The position numbers and the translations under genes are program-made. Of a DNA stretch of 64,000 nt, positions 25,813 to 39,000 are shown in pieces. The first letter of the stretch is position 1. Each line of letters begins with the position of its first letter. The notes under the pieces are model-generated. The model was given only the letters and a program-made list of their open reading frames with translations. It was not told the DNA's origin and did no database searches. The stretch covers positions 10,156,368-10,220,367 of the forward strand of contig NC_059481.1 in NCBI RefSeq assembly GCF_018139145.2. Reading direction: 5' to 3'. This stretch comes from Gymnogyps californianus (Eukaryota > Chordata > Aves > Accipitriformes > Cathartidae).

Positions 25813-28800
25813 TTTCATTTTTTCAATGCTGAAAACTGAGTATCCAGCCTTACACAGTGTTCAGTGACTCTTGCTATCACGACTTCTGTTTTCAGGCTCT
25901 GTTTTGCATGCCTAAGTGTGGTGTTTGTTGGTTTTTTAGATGAGATGCTTTCAAATGACTTACAGTGTAAAAAAAGGGTAAACATGCTTTGTAATTTCTT
26001 AAACTGTTCTCTATCATCTTAAAAGTGAACCCACAAGTTGTTATCAGTTTAAAAAAGTCGCATAAGTACATTCCTTTCTATCTGCACCTCATCTAAAAAC
26101 TAGGTCTTAGACCCCCAATTTAAGACTTATTTTGCACCAATACATTATTTTCAGAAACCCAAGTCTGTGAGCTATGAAGAAGCATTAATATATATGAGGT
26201 ATTGTTTAATTGTTGAGAAATTAAGTTGTTCTGTAAGGAAGTAAGAACTGCTTTTCTATCAGTGGTGAAACTAATGAAGATTGGATTCTTATGAAGTTTG
26301 GTCCTGTCAATTACCCAACACTGGGTAATGGACACGGTCCCCACAGTCCCAGCTTTCTCTCCCTGTTTGGCCATTGAAAGCTATTGCTATGTCTGATTCA
26401 GAATCGCATGCATACATATTGATTAAAAAAGCCAGTGTGTATATATGGGGATTAGCCAAGTGGCTGCTGATTCTCAGAACAGAAATAAGAACAGTCTATT
26501 GAATGCCTCCTTTTCAGTGTGGAGCACTAATACAGGTTTTTCTCCTCTGTCTGCTCACTGACTTTCCCAGAATTGCTAGTAACTTAATATTTTTGAGAAT
26601 ACTGCCCTATCAGTTTTTGTTGAAATTGGCCATTTTTAAATTGCAAGACCAGCTAGATGGCATGATCAAACACTTCCTTAAGAAACCCTGTAAATAAGGT
26701 TTTTATAGGGTTTTTTAGATTTTTCTTTAATAAATTTTATAGATCCCCTTATTCTGAAATTCAGAAGTCTTGAGCAATAGACTTGTATGGCATTTTAGTT
26801 ATTTAAATGATGCTTGGGCTGCTAGCTGTTTTCTAAAGGCTGTAAAGCTTGTAGTGAAGTTCAGAAGAGGTGCAGAACTTCTTTTCCATAGATCACGGAC
26901 TTGAAACTGGAGGACTGGTATGGACAGAAGTATGCTATGCTTTCAGTAATGTCAACATCACCATAGCAATATATAGTATTTGTACATTTTCTGGTTCTGA
27001 CTGATAAGTTCAATGACTCAAGAAGGCTTAACTTTTCTCCCTTTTAGAGGTGGGCCCCAGGTCAGGGCTGAAGCATGTTGAAATAGCTCTTCAGTAAAGT
27101 AGCTACTGTATACTGCGAGCGTTCTCTGTAATGTATTTGCGCGGTGGATCAATGGCTTAGATTTTCAGTGTCATAAATCTGGAAGTTCAACAGCTTTCAA
27201 AAGCAATGCATGCACTTACAAAAAGTAACCTAATGGTTGAGTAGAGATTTCAGTAATGGGATCAACAGTGCTCATGGAAAGCAAAACAACAGCGAAGGTA
27301 TTTTCAAGCTGAAGAAATCCTAGCAAAACAAAGTGTTAATCAGATAAGGCAGATTCATATAAATACATTACTTGATTTCTGAATGCAGATATGAATAACC
27401 CAATACTAAACATTCAGACTTCATAAATGAATGTGCTAATAGGCACTTACCAAAATACATTGCAATGCTTTTGCATGTGTCAAATACCCATAACCTTGAA
27501 GACATTTATGCATTAGCTGAATAGATGTTTAGCTCTTATACTTGTAATTCCTTTGCGTGAATACTCGTGATATGGGCACAGATGCTGCCTAGAGCACTTG
27601 GGGATTTTAGGCACCCAAGATTGTATTTAGAACAGAGGTCCTAAACAGGTCTAGCAGCAGAAGTATCAAACAGTTACCCCCTGAAATCTAGATTATGATC
27701 AATTTGTACAAATTTTTTAATACATTCACAGGAACTTAATGCTCCCATCAGTTTTGGTGTACGTTATGTTCGTGCTCTGTATTCATCTTTGTGGAGGGAA
27801 CATAGTAATAAGTGTGCTAATTTTCTTGTCAAATTGTGTACTCTCTCCAAAGCATGAATATGATACAGGCTAGTATGTTCACGTGTATGTCTGAAAACAG
27901 AATCCTTCTATGGATTTAATGTGCTGTATGAAGAAATCTTAAAACTGCAATATGTATAGGATCCACCTTCCTTATTAAGGCACTTAAGTTATTCTCTTTG
28001 AAAATTTTCTGGCTCTCAAATACTGCGCATGAAGGCCTATTACATTCTCCTTTATTACAGAAACATCTCCTTGTGACATTCAAAATGCTTGTCTTTCAAG
28101 GATGCTGTTATAATAAGGTCCAGAGTGTTTGTAATAAATTCATAGAGATCAATGAGTAGTTCATGAAATAGCTTCACAGTCACTTGTGTGAAGCAGCAGT
28201 GCAGCAATATAAAAACTAAGAAAAAGCAGCTGCAGTTGCATACAAAATTAAATACCTTGCTATTTTTGACATGAAATTATAAAAGCTTATGCTTTTCTTT
28301 TAGTTTATGTATGAAAGCACTATATTTCTGTCTTGAAAAGAAATTCTCAACAAATCGCTGAAAATTTGGAGATACTGAATTCCACCTTTTTCTTGCTCTG
28401 GGACTTCAAGGATTCCCATATTTTGATGAAAATATGCCTAAAGGAATAATCATAGGACTATTAAACGCTTGGAGTCAGTTAATACAATAATACGCTTGTA
28501 ACATCTCCTGTAACTCTTGACTATATGTTGTTGCTACCAATGAAAATTAGGTGACTCTTATGCCAGGGAATTACTCTTTCACTATTTCTGTATATCTAAC
28601 TTAAACGTGTTAAGAATCTGGTGATGATTTAGCAGTGTCCATGTAAGAAAGATGTCATTATAAGATTCAAATGCTGTTTTGAAGGAGTATCTTTTTATAA
28701 ACATACGGGAGCATTTTTACATTTTAGAAAGAACGTGCATTTGTGCTGTTGCGATATACCAGCCAGTATTTAAAGTTTTTTATAAAAGACACTCTAAAGT

Positions 28801-29559
28801 CATTTTATTGAAGCTACATGCTTATAAATAAACCAAACAGTTTGACACGTAATGTACTCCATAAGCATGTGGTCATGGATTATGGCAGTTAAGGATATTG
28901 TCATGCTGGAGCTGCGTAATTAAGTCAGAAGATGATTCTAAATGCACAAAGTTTGAACTGTGAGTGTTTGTTCTTTAGAAAGCAAATTTTAAATTGAATG
29001 CCTGTAGATTAACTGTGAAAAAGTCAATTTAAAAAAATAGTTTTAATTAGAAACAGCTAAAATTATGCATGGTTAATACTTTATGAAAGAACCTTCTTCA
29101 TACTTGGTCTAGAAAACTAATATCAAAAGTGGATATTTTCATGAAATAATGCTGAAAAAGAAACGCATCAGAAATTGCTTTTCTGACTCATAGTCGAACC
29201 CATCACTGTTGCTCTCTAAAATAGCTAAGCTGCTCTTGATTTCCAAAGATGGAGTATCACTCTGCTTTACAATTGCTTTAAGCCAGTTTTGCTCTTTGGA
29301 AATCCGGGAGAAAGAAGAATGAGGCTGTGTGGGTTTTTTGTCTATCAGTCTGCATAATCAATAGTTGACACAAAAGGACTAATTGCTCTTAACATTTAAA
29401 AAGAAGTGCTTATTAGCACAAAAGCTGTGTATGCTCTTATTGTAGTTAGTAACTCTACTAGTCTGATGCTTATCTACGGTCACAGTCAGATAAAGAGAGT
29501 TGATTTCAGCTAGGATCTGGGGAACAACTAAGGACTATAGGAAGGTGGGAAGAACATAA
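25813..29559. other. AT-rich unique sequence, no gene seen
   Basis: No coding sequence is supported. There is a small CpG cluster with a SOX-like ATCAATGG (27116-27155) and an AT-rich block with homeodomain-like cores (28895-29075), listed in the findings. Otherwise nothing stands out. Confidence 0.6.
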
Positions 29560-29630
29560 GGGTTGGACTCGATGATCTTAAAGGTCTTTTCCAACCTAAA
29601 AGATTCTATGATTCTAAACGATTCTATAAT
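29560..29630 (+). mobile_element. CR1 LINE 3' tail fragment (plus strand)
   Basis: The stretch reads GGTTGGACTCGATGATCTTA, then AAGGTCTTTTCCAACCTAAA, then AGATTCTATGATTCTA with a degenerate repeat of the last part. This is the conserved 3' terminus of CR1, including its short ATTCTATG-type tail repeats. Only about 70 bp are recognisable, so it is a very short 5'-truncated or eroded copy. It lies in the opposite orientation to the copy at 5442-5905. Confidence 0.88.
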
Positions 29631-32194
29631 GTTAGATGTATAATCCAGTCTGTCAAGAAGTTTCTCTTTACTGTTATTGAAGGATTGGCCTAATGCCTTT
29701 CCATCTTACCTCTGTTTTAGTATTGAAATCAAGATAAGCTAGAAGAGAGAGATTTCATATTCCTTGAAATTCAATTAAATAGCACTTAGGTTTTAATATT
29801 TTGAAGTATTCCGCCTTTTAAAATTTTGTAATAATGTCTGTTCTGCATTTTCTTCGTTATCTGGAATCTAGAAGTGTAGTAGAATTATAGTGAAAAGCTA
29901 ACGCCATTTTGAGATGCTTTATTTTAAAACAGTGAACAGGAATAGGCATAAAAAAATATAAAGTGCCTTCCACTGGCTAAAGGCATCAGATAATGCTCCT
30001 GACAATTGATTTTGTTGCTTGCACTAATGTATGAAGCAATGTGTTGGCCTGATTCAGCACATATGTATCGTAAGATTATGGAAAAGGCTAATTCTACTTA
30101 CACACAAAGGGGTGTGTGTATGTAAAACTAGATCGGTGCACGCGCACAAAAAAGAGAAAATTAGATCGCCTAAAATGCTTGCAAATTATGCAAGACTACT
30201 CAACATTTCCCACGGTCATTTATATCTTAGAAATTACTGCACCCAATGCTTTTTGGAGTTGTCTCAATTTTAAAAGCTTTCTGTAGAAAGATTCCTGAAA
30301 TGTTAATTAGCAATGCAGTAACTTAAGTGCCTTCCACACCCAGTGTTTTCATGTTGCTCCACAAATGTGCTGAAGTCTAATTAAATGAATGAGAAGATTC
30401 TTGCTAATTTCTGTGATGTTTTGATTGGAGCCCATGTTCCCTGCAGCTTGTGGCAGGGAAGCAGTGTACAGCTTGCTGAAAGTAGGACACTGTGCAAAAG
30501 AATGAGTGTCATCATCTTGTCTTAAAAACATAATTGAAGTATCGCGATGGCTTGCAGGAACAAGGGTGCAGAACCTGGGTATTCTATTTTCTATAGAAGC
30601 AAAGCATTTTTTGTGCCCTAAAACTTTATTAAGCACTGACCCTTTGGCTCCCTGCTGTGCCATTCCCCAGCTTTCTGCTGTCTTCACTTCCAGGTGGTGT
30701 TTGCTGCGTAGCCACGCAGCAGCTTGTATTGCCACGGCAAGGTGGGGAGCGAAGGGGCAGAAGCAAGATGGTAAGGGATGGGACTGTTAGCTGGATTGCT
30801 CCAGAAGGTTGAATTGCAGAGAAACTTCACTTTCAAATTGCATTTACCTACCACTAGATGTCTAAAACCGTATTTAGATATATACATGGACGTTATCTGG
30901 TAGCTCCCTGCTTCTGAGATCCATGAGAATTGTAAATGTACAGCATGTACAAAAATAATCTTGTAGGTTGGAGGCCTAGATAGACTCCAGTCCCAAATTT
31001 ATCAATGTTGATCAAATTCTCATTAAAAGGTATCTCAGCTGCTATTGCAAAGGAAGAAACAGGACTGTAGCACAAGAGGACTGTTTCTTCTGTTTATTGA
31101 GCTATTAAAACACAACAATGTGCTTTTAGCTAAGGGGTGTTTTTAACTTGAGAGCCAGACCTTTTCTGTTGTAAAATGGCATAGTTTCATTTATTTCCAG
31201 ATGAGGAGCAATCGGTCCTTACATTTAGGTATTTTTTCATACATTGTTCTTTCACAACTTCTTTCAAAAGATCTGGTTTCATCAATGTTTTCTTTACTGT
31301 ACCACAGCCCTGTGCAACTGTATTATTTTTTTTCCTCACTAAGGTTCTCTGCCCTTTCATGTTCTCAGTTGTTGAGCATTTTGCTGGTGTTTTAAACTTC
31401 TTCCTTGGGGCTTCAGGGCCTTAGGAATTTGGTTTTTTGTGAACTCCCTCTGTATTTTTTAATTAACTGATTTTTGTTTTTCCTTCTGAATTCCTTCTAA
31501 AACAATGGTTTGGGGTCCTTTAGGACCTAGATAGGAATGCTTGATATTTTTTCTGTGCCTTTGTTGGTACATAGTATACCTGGTATACAGTTCTGCTGTC
31601 TAACACTATACTTTGTGACAATGTTGCTACCAGCACCTATAATTCTAAGCAGAAAGTTTCTGCTCTTTCTCCTTGATATATTAATAGAAAGAGTACATAA
31701 ATTACTACATAAAATTCTTCAAAGATGCTTTAAAACATCCTTTAACTGATGAGGCTGGGAATGTTTTCTCAAGCAGCTACTGCTAACACAACTATCAATT
31801 TGCTCCAGACTTTATTAAAGATTATACAAAAAATCAGAAGCCTTGCTATAGAAGTCTATGTAATACAGAATAAACACAGCCTGGCTAATTCAGGACATGA
31901 AATGGAGAGCGCTCTTTTTCTTAAAGATAGCTTTTTCAGCAGTGCCCCTGCAAAAGTAGGCTTTTTCTCCCCTTCTTCCCTCTTATATTTATTCTTAAAG
32001 ACTCTTTCCATCAATGTATGACTAAGTCATTCTTTTATCTTGACTTTTGTGAAAAACTGCTTTTCCCTTATGGCTTCTTTTGGCCTAGAGCTTGTGAACC
32101 TTCAGTCTTTGTCAGTATGGTGTGAAGGAATACAAAATTTTCTGCAAATTGCCCCAGTGTATTAACACTAGAGCTATGTGAACCTTTCCAAGTG

Positions 32195-32221
32195 TGATTT
32201 GAAAGGGTTACTTTCAAATCA
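32195..32221. repeat. Perfect 11-bp inverted repeat, 5-nt loop
   Basis: TGATTTGAAAG (32195-32205) and CTTTCAAATCA (32211-32221) are exact reverse complements around GGTTA. It is a hairpin-capable sequence with no flanking U-run or other sign of function. Confidence 0.9.
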
Positions 32222-33512
32222 TAACTTCTGTGGGAGATCCAGTTCATATGGGTTCACAGGCCAACCAGTTAAAGGAAAGGTTTCAGGCTGAGCCGCCCCC
32301 TCCCTTCTCCCTACGTGTTTTCCCATGGGTTGGATCTCATTACAAACCCACAGGCAAGGTACAGGGTCAATCACATCATGTTAATTCATACAGGTTGACT
32401 GGTTCACTGGGACTGGAAGCTGGATTAAAGGTGGGAAGTTTATCACAGCAACAGAACTGTGATCTTAGAAAAACAAACATCCCTAAAATAGGTCTCTAAT
32501 TATCATATGAATCAAAACCTTAAATAAAAACAAGATAATTTTAAATAGAGGGAATCATACAGGGAATCAATCTTCCCCTGCCAGGAATACTCAGAGGTTG
32601 GCTTCACTTCTAACACAACAAGTACTCTGATCTCAAGGAACTATTCCTTTCTGAAACTTGGGTATAATTACATGAGCTGAAATATAAAATAATAATGAGT
32701 CAGTTCTATATACCTGGGAGAACTACAGCGTGAGATACACAAGGGAAGGAAACATTTTAATGACTTTTCTGGCTGGAGAGATGAACTCAACTGAAATGCT
32801 TTATCTTTCTGGGGGGAGGAAAAAAGTAAAAATACCCTCAGCTGAGCAAAAATGACACTAGGCAGCTTTGATCCTATGCATTAATTTTAACTAATCAGGG
32901 AAATGTAAGAAGCATGAAATACTTTTCCTACATGAGCTTTCTGAAGGAATAAATTTGAAATACATTATGAACATCATGAGTTTTGCTGTGGTTGGTCTGA
33001 AAGCAGCCAATGGTATCCCAAAGAGTTTTTGCTTCATTTCTCTTCACTTTATTAACATTGTATTACAATCAGGCTGTATTAAAAGATTAGTGTATTAAAA
33101 GTTTTTATCTCTAGACCTGAGCAAAGCCAAGTGCAAAGTTTGGATTGTTATCCCTTAGTGGATGTCCATGCAGATTTGTACACCTCCTTTTTCTTTGTGC
33201 TTTCACTTGACTAGACTGTCCTCATAAAAAATGCAGTTCAGTTTGATTTGAATATGTGCTATCCACATGTGAGTTGTCTTTGGCAACAATGGGGATATTT
33301 AAAAATGGATGTGTAGTATGTGTGTATATGTACTGTACCTAGCATATACGGTACATACTTGCAGCTATTGCTCTACTTTTGAAGCTAGTGCTGTACAGTA
33401 GATTTGAACCTAAAATGGCTGACTAGTTTCTAAATAATCCCCTAGGAAACAGTTTAGTCTAGGCCATTATCTTGATAGTTCATAATTAGGTTCAATAATA
33501 AAGCTTGTTTTG

Positions 33513-33563
33513 CTGACCTAGGTCAGATCATGGCGTCCACCGCATCTGTGCGCAGTGACCTTG
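33513..33563. promoter_or_regulatory. Nuclear-receptor half-site cluster
   Basis: CTGACCTAGGTCAG (33513-33526) is a 14-bp perfect palindrome. It joins TGACCT and AGGTCA with no spacer, an everted repeat of the nuclear-receptor half-site. Thirty bases on, TGACCTTG (33556-33563) is the complement of CAAGGTCA, the extended half-site used by ERR and NR5A monomers. Binding is inferred from motif match only. Confidence 0.3.
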
Positions 33564-35997
33564 CTCTGAGAGTGTATTGTTAGAAAATCCATTATTATCA
33601 TCACATACACTTCGGAGAAGTGGCTGTTTTGTGAATTGATGGTGTGATGTTGCCACTTTAGATAAAAGAATCCATGAATTATTGACTTAATGAGTTAATG
33701 TTGCTTGATTTCACAACAAGGTCTTCTTAGTCTGGATGCTATTTACTGAACACATCACAACATATGAAGGAAGGCACAGATAATAGTACAGTGCATTTAC
33801 TACCCTCTTCACTTCTAACAAAGCAAAGTGTTAGCTAAGAATTGTTCTGTTTCCTTGAGAAAGCCATTAAAACTTAGGTAATCATAAGCAATTCCTGTTT
33901 AAACAATTAACAAATAAAATGTTTATTTGTCAGTGATTTCTTATCCCTTCCTTCTGTTTTGTTTAAGGTCTGTCAACAAGAACTTACTAATTTTTTTTTA
34001 GAACCTAAACATATCTTTGTCCTTATGACTAAGCCTAATGCTGCTAACACACGGAGGTCCAGGAAAGGGTGTTAAAAGTCAATCCATGTCATCCAAAGTT
34101 CATCATATTTTTTCTTTTAAAGCAGAGTTTTCTGGTAAACTTATGATATTCAGAAAGCTTGAGAATATAAAGGTTTTATTACAGAATGTAACTTGAGAGG
34201 AAAGCAGGAAAACATACAGAGCATGTCTCAGAGCAGATATTTTAATGGTGTAAGCATCAGGTTTCAATACCTACGCTCCTTTGATCCCAAGGTGTGAATC
34301 CCAGCTCTGTTAACTGCGCTCACCCTTACAAGATAAATAAAATGAGGTCTGTGTGCAGTGTCTTATGGAAATGTATGTGCTATGGAAATCTAACTCTCGC
34401 TAAAACTGAACGGAAATTTGTTTTCAGAGACCAAGGACTGTAGAATTACCTCCACATACAGGTCTTTTGAATGGGACCATGTCAACCAACACCCTCACAT
34501 TCTTCTGAGATTTAAATTAGTTCTTAATTAACTCTATGCAAAACCAAATAACTGTATAGAATTGTCCCAGTAGGTGTATTTCTGTATGTAACTCCCACCC
34601 TTAATTTCTGCAGAAATAGGGATGGTTTGAACATACTGGCCATATATGACCTAAAATGCTGTCATGAGAAAACTTGATTCTGACACTTAACATTTTTTTA
34701 CATTTCGGTCTTTGAATAGTTTTAATTGCTTCATCCTTTCTACTGTTGCCCCAGTGGTCTAAGGAGCTGCCAGAAGGGATTGTGTCACCAGTGGTGAACG
34801 AGCTGATGCTTACATATATGCAAAATACACAGTTTAAGGGCTGGATCTCATGTTTGCTGTCATGATTTTTCGTGTTCAGTTTAATATTTTCTGTATACCA
34901 CAAAGGACTTTGGTCTACCTGGAAAATGGAAGGCGTGGGGCCATAAGTCCAGAAGTACAAATGGCAATGAGGTATTACCCCTGGCAGTGTGGTTGTGTGG
35001 GGGAACCTGGGAAGCAGCCATCCTAGGCTTTCTGGAAACTTCTTGGGGTGAAGATGCTATGCACTGCATCCATGCAAAGCCCAGTTGCTAAATCCGGAAG
35101 CTAGTATTATACTGCAATCTTGTCATCTGTGATTGCTGAAACAAAGCAAGCTGAGGACAACATCTGTGATGGTACCTGACAAGCATGACCTCTCTAAGCT
35201 TGTCTGAATCACTGAGAAAATCATCAAGATTTCAAATCTTTTCAGAACATGTGGCTTGCAAATGGTTAAAAAACCCCCAACTGTTCTGCAGGAATCCAAG
35301 GATTAAAAACCTGAGAGTGCACACAAATCTCTGTACACCTGACCAGCTCTGGTCACAAACACAGTTAGCTGGAAGCAGCCCTTGAAATTTGCTGGAAAAC
35401 AAGGATTTTGACTGTCTGTACAGCATAAGTTGTTATAACATAACACTGATTTATTATAGGTGATACTTATTAATTGTATTTATTTCAAAGCCAGGAACAA
35501 TCTGCATAGAAGTTAACTGAAGTACTTCAGTCATAGTGAAACTTATTTAATGGAAAAAGTATTTCTTTCCAGTCTTCAGTGTTAGTTTATTAATCTCATT
35601 CCTTGACCTTCAGTCTTCTAAAATTCTTTTTAGACACCTGTCAGCATTACACTAATGTCACATTAGTACGCTCTGATTACTGTTGTTAAAATGCAAGTGA
35701 GTTAATAATGATTATCTAATTATTTTGAAGTGTCATCATAGCCATTTTGAAATATTACTAAGGACAAGGAAGAATAACTAATTTTCTTAACTTTTCACAA
35801 ACCAAAACATAAAGGGGGAGGGAAAACATTAGGGCTTTAAGGAAACTCTCAACCAAGAATCCTCACATTTGTGCAGTTACCAGTTCAGTATTACACAGCT
35901 ATTCAGAGGAGATAATTTAGATAGTTATCTAACTGTTGCAAAAGTGGCTAGATTATTTTGCTCTGTTTAACAGTATCCCTGGTTATATTAGGATTTT

Positions 35998-36017
35998 AAA
36001 AAAAAAAAAAAAAAAAT
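35998..36017. repeat. Homopolymer, 20 A
   Basis: An uninterrupted run of 20 A with no recognisable retrocopy upstream. Confidence 0.95.
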
Positions 36018-38956
36018 CAATTCCCATGACGGAAAATGCAAGATGCGATACCTGCACAAAACATGAGTTTTTTAAGAGGTGGTAAAAAGGAAGTACAAGT
36101 ATGTCAGGTGCTTGCAAAGTGAGCTGCATCAGCAGGGACAGCCCATGCAAATTTGCCTTTCCCTCCTCAGTTACTGTACAGGTTCACTGCAGTTGCTTTT
36201 CATTGGCAGGTGTGCTAGGCCCTGACCCAAAATCATGTTCCACAGGCTCCTGTTTCCTGCTACATTAGGAGGAGGGGAGGGGTCAGGGCAGACTCTTGGT
36301 CATTTGTCTTCCTTCCCAAGTGCTGCACTCTGTAAATGAAAAAGGGCAATCAATAGGGCAATAAGGAAGGAGGACAAGTAGCCTGCTGGTACGCACTGCA
36401 TGGGAAGGTCTGCTTCTTCCTGAAGTCTCACACTTTGCTGGATCATGCTAACTCGCCAGTCATAGATCAGGGAAATGAGATGGACAGAGCTTTCCTTAGG
36501 ACTGTGTGCGAGAGCTTTGGAATACATAAAGGCAGTTTGTTGGTTTACTGTGTCTTGTATCCTTTCATTACACAGAGGTGGAAGGGAGGTGATGGTTTCA
36601 TTGGTGTTTTGGTTGAATGTTCCTTCTGTGTATGGTGGAGGGATGTGCTGCTTAGCCCATATTCACAATGAGAAATGCCTGCCTTCTGTGTTCTGACACA
36701 GACCTCGATTTCGGTAGTTCTCTGTACATGCACCCAGCTACTGGAAATTTTGGCAGCGTCTTCTGGTATTTTGTTTATGCCATGGAAAAGAAAAACATCC
36801 AAGGGTGTGACAGACTGCATGGACTTCATCTGTACTTGGAGCTGATTTGATGTGAATAAACTCAGACTGGTAAAGCATATAGCCACAGAGCAGTAGATGT
36901 ATTTTGCAATTTTTAAGGATCATGTACGTCTGCACCCTTCTCTTTACTTCTTTTGTACCAACCTTCCTCAGTGCTGTGAAGTTAGTTTTACAGACCTTTC
37001 AAGACAGAGAACCTGAATAATTAACTTTAGAACATTTAAGTGTGAGCCGAGAGCCTGTCTGTGCCTCACAGCACTGCAACTTGAAAATTTGACATCTTAT
37101 GATCTACCAGGACTAAAATAAAAACTTCTACATCTGCTAAAGCCTATATTGAACAATTAGGGGGGTGAATTTGTAGCTCTTCCCCATTTATATAAAGTAC
37201 TCATTTCTAACCTTCAAGTGTTCTGAGATATTGGACTTTAAACTTGTCAGTGCTCTAAGAGTACCCTGAACCTCAGACCAATACTTTTGGGGGGTAAAGT
37301 CCTCATTTGTAGGAAGGAAGAAAACATTTATTTTTTTTTTTTAGCAGTTTATTATCTGAAAAAAATGATGGTTGTCTGCAAGCAGCTGATAGGTTTGGAA
37401 GGTTAGAGGTAGTCCTGGCAAAGATGAATTAGTGGGCAGAGTGCAGGTGAGGTGGTCAGAGGTGATGGAGAAATGCAATTTATCACTTGGTTTTGGAGTT
37501 TAGGGTATGTATGTCACTGCTGCATATATGGTGTGTGTAATTATTTTATATGAGGGATAATACTGGTTTTAGCTTTGTTGTAAAAGGAAGTGGTGTCTTT
37601 ACTAGTAAGATGATATAAATTAGCAGAGGAATCGTAATGATATTAACTGGAAACCCTTTCTGGAAACTCTTTGACCAAGCAGATCTCTATGCTTTGTCAG
37701 AAATGTGCACCTTTTTTTTGCTGTTTTGTGTATTTGCAAAGCAGAATCTTTATATTGAGATTTGAGTTTCATTCTGGGTTTGGGTTATATATTCCAAACA
37801 ATTTCAATTACTTCATTAGCTACACAGTCAATCGACTCCTTGCTTGCTTCCCTGTTCTAGTGCCCTGCAACTATATGTACTTCCATTTAGCTACTACATT
37901 AGCCAGATTCATTTTGGACTATCCTGTCTTCTAAAAACTTCAAGTTCTTATACTAGGTTATGTTGAGTATTACTCTCTCTCTAAGAAATATTGTTTTAAA
38001 TTTAGATGCCCTTACTGAAACTATTAGCCACTGTAAGCAAGAGTAGTGGAGTCTAGCTCACTAGATTTACTAGAAATAAGGATTTTTTTTTTTTTCCCAT
38101 TAGTTCAATTGATACCTGTTGGGTATCAAGGAAGGTGCTGAGAGCATCAGATGATCTTTCTGCTCTTTTCTAATAAAATAATAGTAATTTTTGAGTAATC
38201 TTCTGCAAGGCGGGCTGTACTGTTTCTTCATAGTTTTCTGTAGTAAGTGGTCTGCTTTTATAATTGTGGGGAAAAAAATAGTAGATGACTGGCACCAGAA
38301 GAAATCTTGGTAGTAAGGGCAGAAGTTATCAGAGAGGCAGTGTTAATGAGAGCACATCTGCTTTTCAAAAGCATCAATAAATTATTCAAAATACTAAAAT
38401 GCTTCCTGTTCATTCCTACCTAGAGCAAAACAGCACAGTGTTTTGTTGCGTTTCTCTACTGGTGTAACTTCAATGACATCTGCACATATTCTCTGGTGGA
38501 AATTGGGATCTAATGTAGTTTGCAGACACACTAAACTTATACAGCAGTGGAAACAATAACATGTTTGGGAAAAAAGCATGTAGTTTGGATATAATTGTGT
38601 ATAAAGTACAGTCTCTATTTTAATTTTTTAACTGAATTAATTTCTTACCTTGTATAACATACGGGTTAGTTTTATTTTTCAGACAGATGCTTACTTTTCA
38701 GCCTGCTAGAAGTCACCTTGTTTGGATCTCACAGGTTTTTTATGTTGCTCTTCAGGCAAAGCCTGTAGTCAGACACCTGTCACTCATCCTCAGAAAGGCT
38801 TTTTAAGCAGCATTTGACAGCAGCCATGTCTTCACAGGGTATGTTCTATTGGGTACATATTACATCTCACTATACTGTAAAACTACATTATAGGGGGCAA
38901 ATGCATTGCAACTTTGTGAGAGAATTAATACAGATGATCCATTATCCCAATGGATC

Positions 38957-39000
38957 ACACATTATGAACAATCTATTACACATTATGAACAGTGTAATAG
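38957..39000. repeat. Two 21-bp-spaced direct copies plus a 9-bp inverted repeat
   Basis: ACACATTATGAACA occurs at 38957-38970 and again at 38978-38991. Overlapping the second copy, CTATTACAC (38973-38981) and GTGTAATAG (38992-39000) form a perfect 9-bp inverted repeat with a 10-nt loop. The duplication and the palindrome may come from one template-switch event. Confidence 0.9.

Larger units (their letters stand above)
29631..35997. other. AT-rich unique sequence, no gene seen
   Basis: Open frames at 30349-30735 (minus, 128 codons), 31201-32021 (plus, three consecutive) and 34601-34960 (minus, 119 codons) have no recognisable domains, and several have competing frames on the other strand. 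The plus strand at about 31200-32020 is pyrimidine-rich. A palindromic nuclear-receptor-like motif (33513-33526) and a hairpin (32195-32221) are listed separately. Confidence 0.55.

Noticed and set aside
30136..30147. GTGCACGCGCAC alternating purine-pyrimidine run (possible Z-DNA)
   Set aside because: Only 12 bp long; too short to claim a structural element.
30349..30790. Overlapping 128-codon (minus) and 94-codon (plus) open frames
   Set aside because: No recognisable domain on either strand; a locally higher GC content lowers stop frequency in both directions.
31201..32021. Three consecutive plus-strand open frames in a T-rich tract, possibly an old retroelement
   Set aside because: Neither strand translates to a recognisable transposon or cellular protein; the minus strand shows only short charged pieces with many stops.
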